Shown here piece by piece: positions 11,461 to 23,229 of a stretch of DNA of 64,000 nt (position 1 is the first letter of the stretch; every line of letters begins with the position of its first letter). The stretch is from Planococcus citri. Its lineage: Eukaryota; Arthropoda; Insecta; Hemiptera; Pseudococcidae. Below the pieces are notes generated by a model that did no database searches, was not told where the DNA came from, and worked only from the letters and a program-made list of their open reading frames with translations. The DNA lies in the NCBI RefSeq assembly GCF_950023065.1, contig NC_088681.1, positions 66,684,836 to 66,748,835 of the forward strand, read 5' to 3'. Both the position numbers and the translations under genes were made by a program.

Positions 11461-13080
11461 AATGTAATAAAGTTTAATTAGCATTTCGGTTGCTGGATGT
11501 GCCTACAACATGGCAGCGGTGGAGGCAGAAGGGGGTTGGAACGAATAGAGAAATATAGGTGCATAGGTGAAGAACGTCGCTCGAATAGGTGCCTAGACTG
11601 CAGCAGCATAAATACTGGAGTTTTTTCTGCTGGTGCTGCGTCGATGGTTGCACGGTTGAAAAATTTTTTCCTGTAGGTGATTGTCACGGCTGGTAAACAG
11701 GGGAAACGCTAGGTCTACTTTCCCGTAGGCTAATAACCCCTTCAACCGCCATCCTACATTTGAGCAGTAGATACTCACTCGTATATTGTGTATATGATGA
11801 GTATAGTAGGTATACCAACGTTATATGTATGAAGTAGCTTTGATAGCAGCCATGCGTGTATAACCACGAAAAAAAAAACCTTCTCTGCACAACGACGCGC
11901 GAAGCCTTCGGAGTTTGTAGCCGAAAACCTCCATCCATAGGCGCAAGCTGTGTACAAAATAGTTAGGTACCGCGACCATCCAAATAGCTAGGTACTCTCC
12001 GGAGTACTTATCGTATCGGTAGAGAGAGGTACATAATAATAATGGCGACACAGAGGACGAAATTCTTTGACAGATCGCTGCCTCAGATTGCGAAATTACT
12101 GTACGATTCACGTCCAGCGCAAGAAGCAAGGTTCCCTTGGACGATTTTTCTTTTTTCTCCATCTTTATTCTTTCCACAACCTGTGCCCGTGTCTCTTTCT
12201 TTGTCTGATTATCTTCGCGTACGTTTAGATAATTATTCGCGGTAATCTATTCGAGTTTTTGTGGCGTTATTTTTCCATCTACTATACGCGCATTTCTTTT
12301 GTTTGTAACTCGAAACGGTAATTAATTTTCAGCTATAACTGTACAAAATTAACTCTACATGTAGAAGACGAATTTGCATGGGCGATGAAAATAGTTGGAG
12401 TATGATATTTGACATATTCTATATCGCACTGTTATGCATATTGCATATGCATACAGTACCATACTCGAGTCGTTATCTCCATCTTTCTCTTCATCATCGT
12501 ATAGTGCTCGTAGACACGATAAATAAGTATATCTGTATTTGTACGTATTATTAAGTTGTACAGTTGATGTAATTCGCACTCGCTAGTTGAAATATTGACA
12601 TTCGAAGCGTTTGTATGTATAACTAAGATGCCCCGCTGAGTGCAAGATGGCAATTAACCGACGACCTGTACCGCAGTCGTTGGTGTATGTTTTGGGTTCA
12701 ACATGATATGATGGGTGCGAAGAGAGTTACTACAATTCGAGTTTGAAACGCGGGCATGTTCTCAACATGGATTCGAGATAAATGTTTGCTGATGGTACTT
12801 AGTCTCATTTAGAATGATTCTCGAACTGTTTTGATAATTACTTTACAAATACCTGTACAACCAATAAGGAAACAGAGAACTTGTCACAACACAACGTACG
12901 ATTAATGAGCGCGGCGTGTTTATTTGTGTTAACGAGGTTGGGGATCGTCGAGGAGCTTTTGTGATGGTGGTTCCTTTTGAAAATCATGGTATATCGAAAA
13001 AGATTTTGCTTGATTTACTTATACGTATGTACTTGAAATCTGAAGGAATTTTATCACACATCAACTCTGATTGAGCTAAA
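11461..13080. other. Mixed-composition, probably low-copy sequence
   Basis: CpG-containing, balanced composition. Several overlapping minus-strand open frames (11478-12177) coexist in all three phases, which argues for low stop density rather than coding. No paired splice sites with a plausible frame were seen. Confidence 0.35.
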
Positions 13081-13096
13081 ATTTGGCTCATTATAG

Positions 13097-13885
13097 GGTC
13101 ATTTCACGTCAATTCGACCAAGAAGTGGTAAGGGGGGGGGGGTTAGTGATTTTTTTGAAATTTTTCCTGTGAAAAGATCTTCCGAAAGGATGACCAATGG
13201 CGCAAATCGCAGCTCTCTAGCCCTTTTTTAAAGGCTGCTAGGGGGTGTCGAAGTTTTCAGTCAACTTGAAATATCATCCATTTCAGCAGTGGATTACTCG
13301 ATAACCGCGATACCTACCAAAATGGAACTTTTTCCCATAGTTAGGGGTTTTGAAAGGCTTTTCGGTAATATCATAAAAATCAGTGTTGCCACTTTTTTTC
13401 GTACAAAAAATTAGCTCGAAAAGTTTCAAAACGTAGTTTTCATATCGTTCCGATTCACAAAAATTCTGAAAAAAATATATTATGGACAACTTTTTATGCT
13501 GAACAACATATTGAAAAATTACGATGGTACCACGTTGCAAAGTCGATTTAAAAAAATTCAAAGTTTGCGAAAAAATTCAATTTTTTGATTTAAAACATGA
13601 AAAAAAGTTTTGATTGGTGAAATTGACCCATTTGACATCTATTTTTATGTATCGATTGAAAAAGTTGAAAATCCCTCTTTTACTCAATGAAATAAACACA
13701 TCACAAAAAAAATCAAAATTCGAAAAAATTCAATTTTCAATTCCCAACATCAAAAAAAGTTTAAATTTATTCAGTTGTCTTATTTTGACCTCTTTCTGAC
13801 GTATTTACTGAAAAAGTTGATAAAAATCACACTCATGACAAAAAATTGAAATTCGTTTATTTTTTGATTTTTTTTTCTTCAAAAT
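13097..13885 (+). repeat. Dispersed 0.78-kb repeat, copy 1
   Basis: Highly similar, in the same orientation, to 54990-55765, about 42 kb away. The left end carries TCACGTCAATTCGACCAAG and an AGAAGTGG word before a G-run. The middle carries ATTACTCGATAACCGCG and ACCTACCAAAATGGAAC. The right portion carries TCAGTTGTCTTATTTTGA and a TCTGACGTATTT word. There is no open frame common to both copies, no clear terminal inverted repeat and no clear target duplication. It is probably a non-autonomous or truncated mobile element. Confidence 0.85.
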
Positions 13886-15540
13886 AATCTGTTTCTCCAG
13901 AATACTGAAGTCGTTCTAGAAGCAGGGACGAAACTAAAGGTTTTGAACGGAGTGGGGGGGGGGGGTTGCAGCCGATGATTTGCAGACTGATAATGAGAAA
14001 AAATATACGAGTTTTGCTGACGAATAAAACGAAAAATGAGAAAACAATTCTGCCAGCTGACTCGATAGGTAGGTCTTTATGTACTTAGCTATCACTTGTT
14101 CAAATAGCATTTTTTTGTTTTCCCTCTTCAAAAATTTTAAAATCCTCAAACATGAAATTTTTTATTTTAGAGGGTGTCTAACGGTTATTAAAGTCATGAA
14201 AAAGTCGCATGAGTTTTGATATAGGTGGTCATGAAAGTCATGAAGTTTACTCGAAACACACTTGAAAATTTTCTAAAAAGCCCATAAAATGAAAAAAAAA
14301 TGAAAAAGTGCAAAAAATCAGAAAAATAAAAAACTGAAGTAACTACTACTTGCCTACAAATTAAAAAAAATTCCCTCTTATAGTTTCAAATTTTTTTTGA
14401 GGAAGGGGGGGGGGGGTATTTTCTTGCTAATAAAAACCAAACTAGATTAACGCAATAAATCATTGAAAGTCGATGAGACTTTACAACTGTTTAGAAACAG
14501 TCAGTTTTTGAAAAGTTGACTACGAAAACAGAAGATTTTGTAAGTTTTATTAAACTTAGACGACATTTTTCGAAAAAAAAAAAATGACAAATTGACGACA
14601 ATAATTGGAAAATTTTATGATTTTAATGCGTTGCTGACTTACGCAAAATTGCGCAAAAAAAAATTAAAAAGACATAAAGTTGGCCAATTTTACGATGCTG
14701 TTGACAAAATTATGAAAAATTGTACAAACTTGAAAAAATGGATTGAATTCCCGAGGGTGGAAAAATAAACTTGCTTATTTTTAAAAATACGTAATCTCGT
14801 TCCGAGAGTTGAAATTTCCAAGAAATCGTCATTCAGATTCAAAAAAAATTCAACGCAAAATGAACTTATATTAAAAATATAGTTTTTTTTTACTTCTCGA
14901 AATAAGAATTTTCAAAGGCTTTTGCCTTCCTTATATTTAAAAAAAAAAAAAAAGAAAAAACATTCAGATTCTAAAATTTTGAAACCAAAAATTATTAGAC
15001 CAACCCCCCTCCCCCCTCCTCCTTCCCTCCACCACTTAAAAACACAAAACGCAGAAAATACAGCTTTTTTACCTCTCGAAGTGGGCATTTTCTAAAGCTG
15101 TTTTCCTCACTTCGTTCAAGACCCTTTTCTTTTCTGTCTCACAATTACAATTTCCAAAACACAAAAAATTCGAATTCCAAAATTCTGAAGCTGAAAAAAT
15201 GCAGACCAAACTCCTCACATGAGAAAAGTCTTTTTTTATTTTATCTTTTTTTTTTTTGAAAAAACTTTTGCCCTCACTTCCCTTGGCCCTGTTCGCGTTT
15301 AATGAAATGCAAATTCTATATTGAAATTTTCATGTTTATTTTGCCCTCGCTTCGCTTCAGCCAATTCGTTTGTTTTTTCCAAAATTAAAAAATATTTTAT
15401 TTCGTCTCTGAGCTCATGAAGCAAAAAAAAAAAAAATCTGTAAAATTTTAATGGGTGAAATCGGAAATTTTGGAAATAAGAGTTGGTATTTTGAGAGATA
15501 TTCTCCCCCCCCCCTCCGAAAAACCACTCGGTTCATTTCT
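13886..15540. repeat. AT-rich stretch with degenerate 'CTCGCTTCGCT' tandem units
   Basis: Within 14905-15370 the word pattern CTTTTGCCCTC(G/A)CTTCG(C/T)T recurs at about 14920, 15092, 15266 and 15336, each after a poly-A or AAAAC stretch. The same core recurs at 32460-32800, 34486, 39995-40370 and inside the MITE at 63476. The remainder is A/T-run sequence with G-runs at about 13955 and 14405. A GGTGTCTAAC motif at 14168 resembles the ends of the element at 34272-34923. Confidence 0.45.
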
Positions 15541-16080
15541 GAAAATGGCTCTTTCACTTCTTTATCACGTGTTGTGAAGGGGCAGAGTTATTGAACATTG
15601 CCTGTCGATGAAAATCGTAGGATTGAAGACGTAGACGACTAAAAACGTAAGAAACCCTATTTTTTTTAATTTTTATTATTTTTTAAGAATTGCTGGACCT
15701 GCTAGCGGAAGGAGGGGAGAATTTTGAAAAAAATAACCAATTTTTTCCCATAAAAACAGACAACTTTAAGATGTGGGGTTAATAAAATTGCAAAAAAAAA
15801 AACATAAAACACTGGCACATAATACAAAGACCAACCCTAGCTTCTAACAAGAGTCAAGATGCCGAATGAGGATAGAATTTGATAAAACAAAATTCTCAAC
15901 ATTTTTAGATTTATTTCGGTATAAAAAAATCATCAATTTTTGAAAAAAATAGCCCTTCCTCGACCTCCCATCATGACATTCAAGGGAAAATTTGGAAGTT
16001 CAAAATGCTTCACACAATTTGAGCTCTTTTACGACACATTTCTCCTTTCACGAGTATAAAACCCTCTCGTCAGCATTTCA
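15541..16080. other. AT-rich non-coding stretch
   Basis: No open frame, repeat boundary or RNA gene recognised. Confidence 0.4.
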
Positions 16081-17440
16081 TCACCCCCCCTACCCCTCTA
16101 CCACCAGATACGTCCATTATCGCGATGAATCTGCCATCGATATCCTCCATTAAGTAAATTAATTTGAATTTGATTTAAAAAAGGCGCCGTTACCGTACAC
16201 GTTATTCGAATAAATGTGTTCTACAAAGGGGCAACGTTTTGATATTTAATCACGAAAAGTGTTGACCAAGCTGACCATCTCCTACGCCTGTTTTGCGGCT
16301 TCTCGCGACGCTTTCCGCACTGTTCCACCACTTTGTACATTATACTCGTACAATCACACACTCTTTGTAATCCTGCTGGCATATAGGCCTGCGTACTACA
16401 AACAAAATTGAATACAAAACAAATTAACGCGTTGTGCGCGCGGCTGCCGCGGTTTCGGCCCTTTACACGCCGCCAAAACGTTGTGTACTTTTATTTTGTA
16501 CACGTAGATGACATCTCGTAGATAAAGATTGTCGATACGCGACCCGACTTTACGTGTTTTCCGACCATCTGGACCCCCTCGCACCCCTTTAAATAAATCG
16601 GCAAAAACACTTCGCCTTACTATACTCTGCGAGCACGAATTTGAATAATGGACGCGTGTTTGGTGGCGGACTTTTGTACCAGCCAAGCCGATATTTTCGT
16701 ACAATTAGATTTCAATCAATATTCAGCACTCTCCACTCTCTGCACACAGCACAGTCGTCGTCGAGTTGCTGCGACGACGACATCGTATACTACTCGTAGT
16801 ATTTCTACCAATCGTGAGCAAGTGGTTTTTTGCTCGTCACTTTTACCCATTGTTGTATTACTCAGGGAACTGTATAAAAGGAGGGGTTTATCATTCTTCC
16901 TATAGTGGAAATGTAGAAAGAAAAAAAAGGGCGCTTCGTTAATTTAATGTACGGCTTATATGCAATTTCGATAAATTAATTGGAAGCTTTCGCGCCTCGC
17001 GCCGCTCCATCCGACCAAAAAAAGGGGGGACGTGTTTTGTATTCTATTCCTGGTGCGAGTATTACGTCTTTTTTTTTCGCTTTATTCTTTTTTTTTCTGT
17101 ACATCCTTTTATTGTCAGTGGTTTTTTCCCCCTGTACCGCTCGCATCGTTGTTTTGTCCTTTATTCTGATAAAATATTCGCGCTAACTACGATTACGCCA
17201 TGCCAGCGTTTTTTTTCTTTCTTTTTCGATGTTGAAAATTTTCGACGCCATTGCCATGTCATCGCGACGAGTTCCAATGACGACACAATAGAATCAAAAG
17301 TTTTCATTTTCTTTCTTCTTCTATCATTTTTTTTCCTTTTTTCGTTCGTCGTTTTACCCTTTTCTTTTTCAATATCGTTTCGCTAAAAGGGTGTCATATT
17401 TTTAAGTAACGCGTATTCGATTCTTTTCATCTGCCTCTCC
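16081..17440. other. Mixed-composition, probably low-copy sequence
   Basis: CpG-rich compared with its surroundings, especially 16260-16800. A 102-codon minus-strand frame (16396-16704) and an overlapping plus-strand frame are both open, so neither is convincing. No homology recognised. It could be regulatory or an unrecognised exon. Confidence 0.35.
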
Positions 17441-18100
17441 CCCCCCCCCCCACCACCGAACATGGAAATTAATTTTTGAAACGTGTTTAAATGTTATAAA
17501 GTACATGCCTAATTCATGTTCTCCTTTTTTACTCTATTAGTTTTAGGTAACATGGGAAAGGGGGTCGTCAAGTATTCGGTTTGAAGTTCTCCTTTCGTTT
17601 AGGCATACTCAAAATTTGAGGGACTAATTAGTTTTATTTCTTTTGGATTTGAAGTGAATTTTTGAAAATTTGAAAAATTTAAGAGACATGATGAGAGTAC
17701 GACGAAGGCTTGTACCAACGATGAAAGACAGATGAATCGATCTAACAAGGGAACCTTGAGGTGTCACACTCCGATTTGAACGGGACCGCGATTTTTGGAA
17801 AGAGCATAGTCTAAAACCCCCAAAACCAAATTTTCAGCTGCCCAAGTTCATTTTTCGATTTTTGGCGAATTTTTGAAAATTCAGAATTGACTTTTTTTGG
17901 CGATTTATGATTTTTTTTAAAAAGTACGTACATGATCAATAAAAATGGTCAAAATAAGTCCCAAAACTAATATTAATTACCCAAATCCAAATTTCACCAT
18001 TTCCAGCCATTCTGGAGCCTCCAGCGCGATTTTTCAATTTCTCCAGAGCTAAAAATCGAGTTGTGTATTATATTCGACCTGTTTAATGAGTTTATCCACA

Positions 18101-18412
18101 TTTGAGCCGATTTTGAGAGTGACATCTCAGAAGTGGTTTTTTGACCAGCTTTTTTCAAAATTAAAAAATCCAAAAAATCAAAAGTTTCCCGTTTGTGTGG
18201 AAATTTTTGAAATTCACGCGAATCGCTGTATTTTGTCCAAAACTAACCCCCCAAATCCAAATTTCATCATTTCCAGCCATTCTGGAGCCTCCAGCGCGAT
18301 TTTTCAATTTCTCCAGAATTTTGAATTTGCTCCAGAAGGCGTGAATATGAAGTTGGGCTGCTAAAAATCGAGTTGTATATTACACTCGACCTGTTTAACG
18401 AGTTTATCCACA
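18101..18412 (+). repeat. 312-bp tandem unit, left arm of the palindrome
   Basis: The phrase TTTGAGCCGATTTTGAGAGT starts at 18101 and again at 18413, giving a 312-bp period. Each unit contains GTTTATCCACATTTGAGCC, a TTTTTGACCAGC word, AAAGTTTCCCGTTTGTG and a TTCTGGAGC word. The second left copy is truncated at the palindrome centre. Confidence 0.85.
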
Positions 18413-18649
18413 TTTGAGCCGATTTTGAGAGTGACATCTCAAAAGTGGCTTTTTGACCAGCTTTTTTCAAAATTAAAAAATCCAAAAAATCAAAAGTTTC
18501 CCGTTTGTGAGGAAATTTTTGAAATTTGCACGAATCGCTGTATTTCTTCAAGAACTGACCCCCGGAGCGAAAATTCCACCATTTCCAGCCGTTTTGGAGC
18601 GAGAGTGACACCTCAAAAAACCACTCTTGAGGTGTCTTTCTCAAAATCG

Positions 18650-18961
18650 GCTCAAATGTGGATAAACTCGTTAAACAGGTCGAGTGTAATATAAAACTCG
18701 ATTTTTAGTTGCCCAATTTCATATTACCGCCTTCTGGAGCAAATTCAAAATTCTGGAGAAATTGAAAAATCGCGCTGGAGGCTTCAGAATGGCTGGAAAT
18801 GATGAAATTTGGATTTGGGGGGTTAGTTTTGGACAAAATACAGCGATTCGCGTGAATTTCAAAAATTTCCACACAAACGGGAAACTTTTGATTTTTTGGA
18901 TTTTTTAATTTTGAAAAAATCTGGTCAAAAAACCACTTCTGAGGTGTCACTCTCAAAATCG
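18650..18961 (-). repeat. 312-bp tandem unit, right arm of the palindrome
   Basis: The reverse-complement phrase TCAAAATCGGCTCAAATGTG recurs with the same 312-bp offset. The right arm therefore repeats the left-arm architecture in mirror image, meaning the tandem duplication preceded, or was copied with, formation of the palindrome. Confidence 0.85.
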
Positions 18962-19369
18962 GCTCAAATGTGGATAAACTCGTTAAGCAGGTCGATTGTA
19001 ATATAAAACTCGATTTTTAGCTGCCCATCTTCATATTCACGCCTTCTGGAGCAAATTCAAAATTCTGGAGACATTGAAAAATCGCACTGGAGGCTCCAGA
19101 ATGGCTGGAAATGGTGACATTTGGATTTGGGTAATTAATATTAGTTTTGGGACTTATTTTGACCATTTTCACTGATCAAGTACGTACTTTTTTTTAAAAA
19201 AGCATAAATCGCCAAAAACAGTCAATTTTGAATTTTCAAAAATTCGCCAAAAATCGAAAAATGAACTTGGGCAGCTGAAAATTCGGTTTCGGGGGTTTTA
19301 GACTATGCTCTTTCCAAAAATCGCGGTCCTGTTCAAATCGGACTGTGACACCTCAAGAGGTTCCCTTGT

Positions 19370-19840
19370 AAGGAAGAAGGCCCAATCAGCACAGAAATTT
19401 TCGAATCAAGCACAAAAACCATCGATAGAATATTTCAAAATACACCACCGCGGTACAAATCTATGTTGCTGAAATTCATTTCTCGATTTTTGGCGAATTT
19501 CTGAATTTTCAAAAGCCCATTTTCCATGAAAAAAAAACTTCAACATTTTTGATGAAATTAATTTAAAATGTAGAAATTTGGCTTCTAAAAAATATTGTAT
19601 TTTCGAAGAAATCCGAATTTATTCGTGTCAAATTTTATTTCGAACATATTTATGCTAGGTATTTTTTCGAGAGCTGAAAAATCCGAAAATCTTCCGGATG
19701 CTCCAAAAAAGCTCAAAACAATCATCATCAATCGACTCGGGAGGTCGAAAATAGGGAACAAACAAAATTTTAGCCTTTTACGTCATTTAATAAAATTTTG
19801 TGTTTTTTTTCCCCTTAGAAGTGGGTATAATTAAATTTCA
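19370..19840. other. AT-rich stretch with a repeat fragment
   Basis: Contains TCGATTTTTGGCGAATTT at about 19484, a word shared with the palindrome arms and with repeats at 29.1-29.9 and 34.1-35.3 kb, so it is probably a diverged fragment of that family. No gene. Confidence 0.4.
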
Positions 19841-22800
19841 ATTCGTACCTATACCTACTTTTGACTAGACAATCGGAAAATTCATATTTTTGGCAAAGTC
19901 TAGGAGGAGTTCTCCTGCATGATTTTTTAGATTAACTTGGAGACATGTTTCAATAAAAAAGAACGATTTTTTCGATCATTTTTGCCTCTAACACGATATT
20001 ATACCTATTATGTGTTTGCAGCTCTGACAACCTTATGCAATAAGTACCTAGTACTCACTTACTTCTATACCATAAGAGGTATCATAATAACTTAGGCGTA
20101 CAGAGAACCATTGACCTATAAAATAACCCCCTTTATATAGGTACTCGTACTCTTCAACTACATCAAAATGTACGTATGTATTAAAAGAACGCGATATTTT
20201 GAAAATTACACCACTGATACCGAGTATAAATGCTAACGTTTTCATTTGCTGTAGGTTTTCACTATAATACCTACATATCGCTCGTACAGTACAATTTTTC
20301 TCTTTAATTTGTACGTGTATCTAAAGCGCGAATACGTTTGATTTGAACTTCTGTACAATTTAATCGGTTTTGACGGCGGCTCGGACCCGCCTTAATTGTC
20401 ACATTTAGTAAAAAAATTACATAGGTGGTTGAGTCTCTCTAGCAGAAGATTACATATTACTTTCTAGTAATGTTTCTGTGTACGCACATCGATCGTGTAA
20501 TGTACAATAGTCCATGGTTTGGTTTACTTTAAGGAGAAGGGAAAAGGTACGACGAGGGGGTAGAAATTATAGCGCATTTCCCTTCTTGATCATATAGTTA
20601 CTGTTGCAAATAGTTTGAAGGGGGTTTGCTGGAGCGAAGAAGCAGTGCAGCGTGAACTTGGTGCAAGTTTTACGAGTATATGAGGTAAAGAAACACGAGT
20701 ACATCTGTGTCTGGGGTGTCTAACAAATCTGCCAGATAAAAAAATCGTGACTTTCATGGCCTATTTTTCACACAAAATGCCAAATTCGTCAACTTTCCAC
20801 CTAAAAAGACGAATTTGCCAACTTGCCCTCTTTGCTTTCGTCCCTGACAATTTTTTGAGAAAATTGAATTTTTTATTCTTGTTTTTAATTGGTGGGTCAC
20901 GATTTTTTTCGAGCTGGAGGGAAGTCAAAAAAAATGGTGAATCAAGTCACGATAATTTATTGGCTGAAAATTGATCGTTTTCAGGACTTGTTCGCGCTGA
21001 GCTCATATTTTTTCAAGATGACTTATTTCGTAATTATTTTCAATGTTGGGAAGAAAAATTGAATCACACCCTCTTCCTTCTTCTCCTCGACCAAATACCG
21101 CTATTATTGCAACAAACTCCGCGTGGGGTTTGGTTTAATGAATACGATGAACTGCATTATTTCAATGCAAGCTTAATCTTCCCTGTCAAAATTGTACCAA
21201 CTTCATTCGTTGCAGCTTATCAGTCTCGTCAGATCGAAGGAAACTCACCTCGATCGAGCAAAATGAAAAAAAATTGATTTTCATTAGTTTTTCAACACTC
21301 GTAAATTAATTTTTTTTCTCTCGCGAGTAATCGTACAGCTTTTGCTCGCGAAGACATCGCCCACATGAAGTTCTATAACCAATTAAATCACATTGGAGGA
21401 TTTTATTACTTTCGTAATGAATTTAGGCGTCGAATTTTTTGGTTCGTATATAAAATTGATGACATTTTCATTAAGCAGACAGTGCGACGACGTTGACGTT
21501 GCAAGCATCAAACGCCATAAAAAAACCCTAGGTGGTGTCTTATATGTATGTACTTCGCCATTGCTGTCGTCATTGTAAGTATAGTATGAGGTTTTTTCCA
21601 CAGAGAATTTTTCTCACGAATAGGTAGTCTCGTATACTCGAATCTCGAGCCCGTTTTGGTTTGGGTTTTTGTTCAAGTCACGGACACGTTGTTTACCGCA
21701 GATCGACGTGAAATGCTCTCTACACCAGAGGGTTGTTGAACTTTTGAACCTCTCGGAGAAGCTTTCAAAGTATGCCGAAGTTGGCAGAATGTTATGCCAT
21801 GTTCTGTGAACTTTTTCGTTCGAGAGGCCTTTGTGATGATGAGTGGTCGCATTGCAGTCGTTTTTGAAAATTGTACTGACGCAGCATCTTGCATCGTGCT
21901 GTGTGAGAACTTGCGAGTATGTGGAATTCAGAGTGGGTGAGATGTTTATGTGTGATAAATATTTCACGACATAGGGTATGACCTTTTTTCCCCTTTTCTT
22001 TCGAGAAGGAGAAAGGGAGCTTTGAAGAAGAGTATGGTGTAATTAAATTTGAAGGATTTCGTTGGTTGTGTCGAAGTGCTGAAATCATTGAAAAATTTTC
22101 CTTGGTGGGATTTTTTTTTGGAATTCAAAATCGTATTCTCTGTATTTTTTTTTCAAGTCATTGTCTTGGGGAAAATTGTGCGTATTTTTTTTTAGTAATT
22201 TTTTGTCTAAATTTTTTTTTTGCTGTCGTCAAACTATGCCTCTTTAGCTCCATTTACTATTCTTCTCAGCGGTAATTTGTTTGTTTACCCGCACAGTAAT
22301 TTCGACTCGCAATCAAAATGGTACCTACACGTATAGAAAAAAAAACATGTACCTATCCAGCAAACATGGTATTTTTTAATCATCATTTTAAATTTAGGAA
22401 GCGTGCGATTTCGTGCCACCGCGAAGTACTGTAAATATACGCAATGTGTACATGAATACATGGGTACTGGGTAGCGTGTGCTGGTCGTCGTCGGACACAG
22501 CGAACAGACGAAGAGGGGAAGTTGTGTGGTCGAGGTGGTTTATGTGAAAATTCGCGGTTTACGCCGACGTTCGTGTAATTACTGTAATTAACGATTGGGC
22601 GTTTTTCTGCGATGATGGAAACGATTATTCGGAGGTTTTTCGAATTAGTAGTACAGAACTATACAGACAGAGAGTCAGACCCAAACGTCCTGACTTATGT
22701 TCAAATGTATATACGAGTAAATACAATACGAAGAAGTTTAAGAACATCAACCTATGGAGGAATAGTAATTTGGAATAGGGGAATGGTTGGAGGAGGGGGT

Positions 22801-22850
22801 AGGTTGAGTTTAAAAACCATGTTTGTTTTTTCTTAGGCGATAGTAAATTT
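19841..22850. other. Mixed-composition, probably low-copy sequence
   Basis: Balanced sequence with few long A/T runs. The frame at 21614-21967 (minus, 117 codons) has a diverse composition, but other frames of the same segment are also open and no family is recognised. A CAG acceptor at about 21479 and a GTAAGT donor at about 21572 enclose a frame-open 92-bp segment. This is a weak exon candidate only. Confidence 0.35.
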
Positions 22851-22860
22851 AAACGTGCAG

Positions 22861-23200
22861 GGATTTTGATCTGGAGAAGGTCATTGACTTTATCGAAAGT
22901 CGAAACAAATGGAAAATATCAACTTGGACAAAGACCATGGAGGGATAAGAATGGTGATTTTGCCCCCGAGAGCTTTGGGATTTGCAGAAAAATTCATTTA
23001 AAATTTAATATCTCAGCAACGGCTGAATCGATTTTGATCAAATTTGAAAGGCTACTTGCCAGACATTTCTCCATCATCATCAAGTTCCAAAAGCTCAATT
23101 TTTTCAAAATTTTTTAAAACTCATTAGTCATTACCTACCTAGGAAGCGGCTGAACCGATTTCGATAAAACTTGAAATCTCACCTAGGCCTTCTCGATACT
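22861..23200 (+). repeat. Fragment containing two 'CGGCTGAACCGATTT'-type phrases
   Basis: AACGGCTGAATCGATTTTGA at about 23020 and AAGCGGCTGAACCGATTTCG at about 23142 are variants of one phrase, each followed by a TAAAATTTG- or AAACTTG-like word. This kind of phrase is familiar from arthropod interspersed repeats. The element type cannot be assigned from this window. Confidence 0.4.
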
Positions 23201-23229
23201 TACAAAGTACATTATACTAACTAATACGA

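Larger units (their letters stand above)
17745..19369. mobile_element. 1.6-kb foldback palindrome with long inverted repeats
   Basis: The outer ends read ACAAGGGAACCTTGAGGTGT on the left and, in reverse complement, ACAAGGGAACCTCTTGAGGT on the right. Inverted homology continues inward for most of both arms: the ATCGCG/GGACCGCG region, a TTTTTGGCGAATTTTTGAA word, AGTACGTAC, and the CTGGAGCCTCCAG core. The arms converge at about 18600-18645. Each arm holds two direct copies of a 312-bp unit. No transposase frame is present; open frames inside are mirrored between strands. This fits a foldback or long-TIR non-autonomous DNA element. No convincing target-site duplication was found. Confidence 0.85.

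Noticed and set aside
16396..16704. 102-codon minus-strand frame in CpG-rich DNA
   Set aside because: An overlapping plus-strand frame is also open and no splice signals or homology support it.
21614..21967. 117-codon minus-strand frame with diverse composition
   Set aside because: Other frames of the same interval are also open, no family recognised, no paired splice sites; low stop density is a sufficient explanation.
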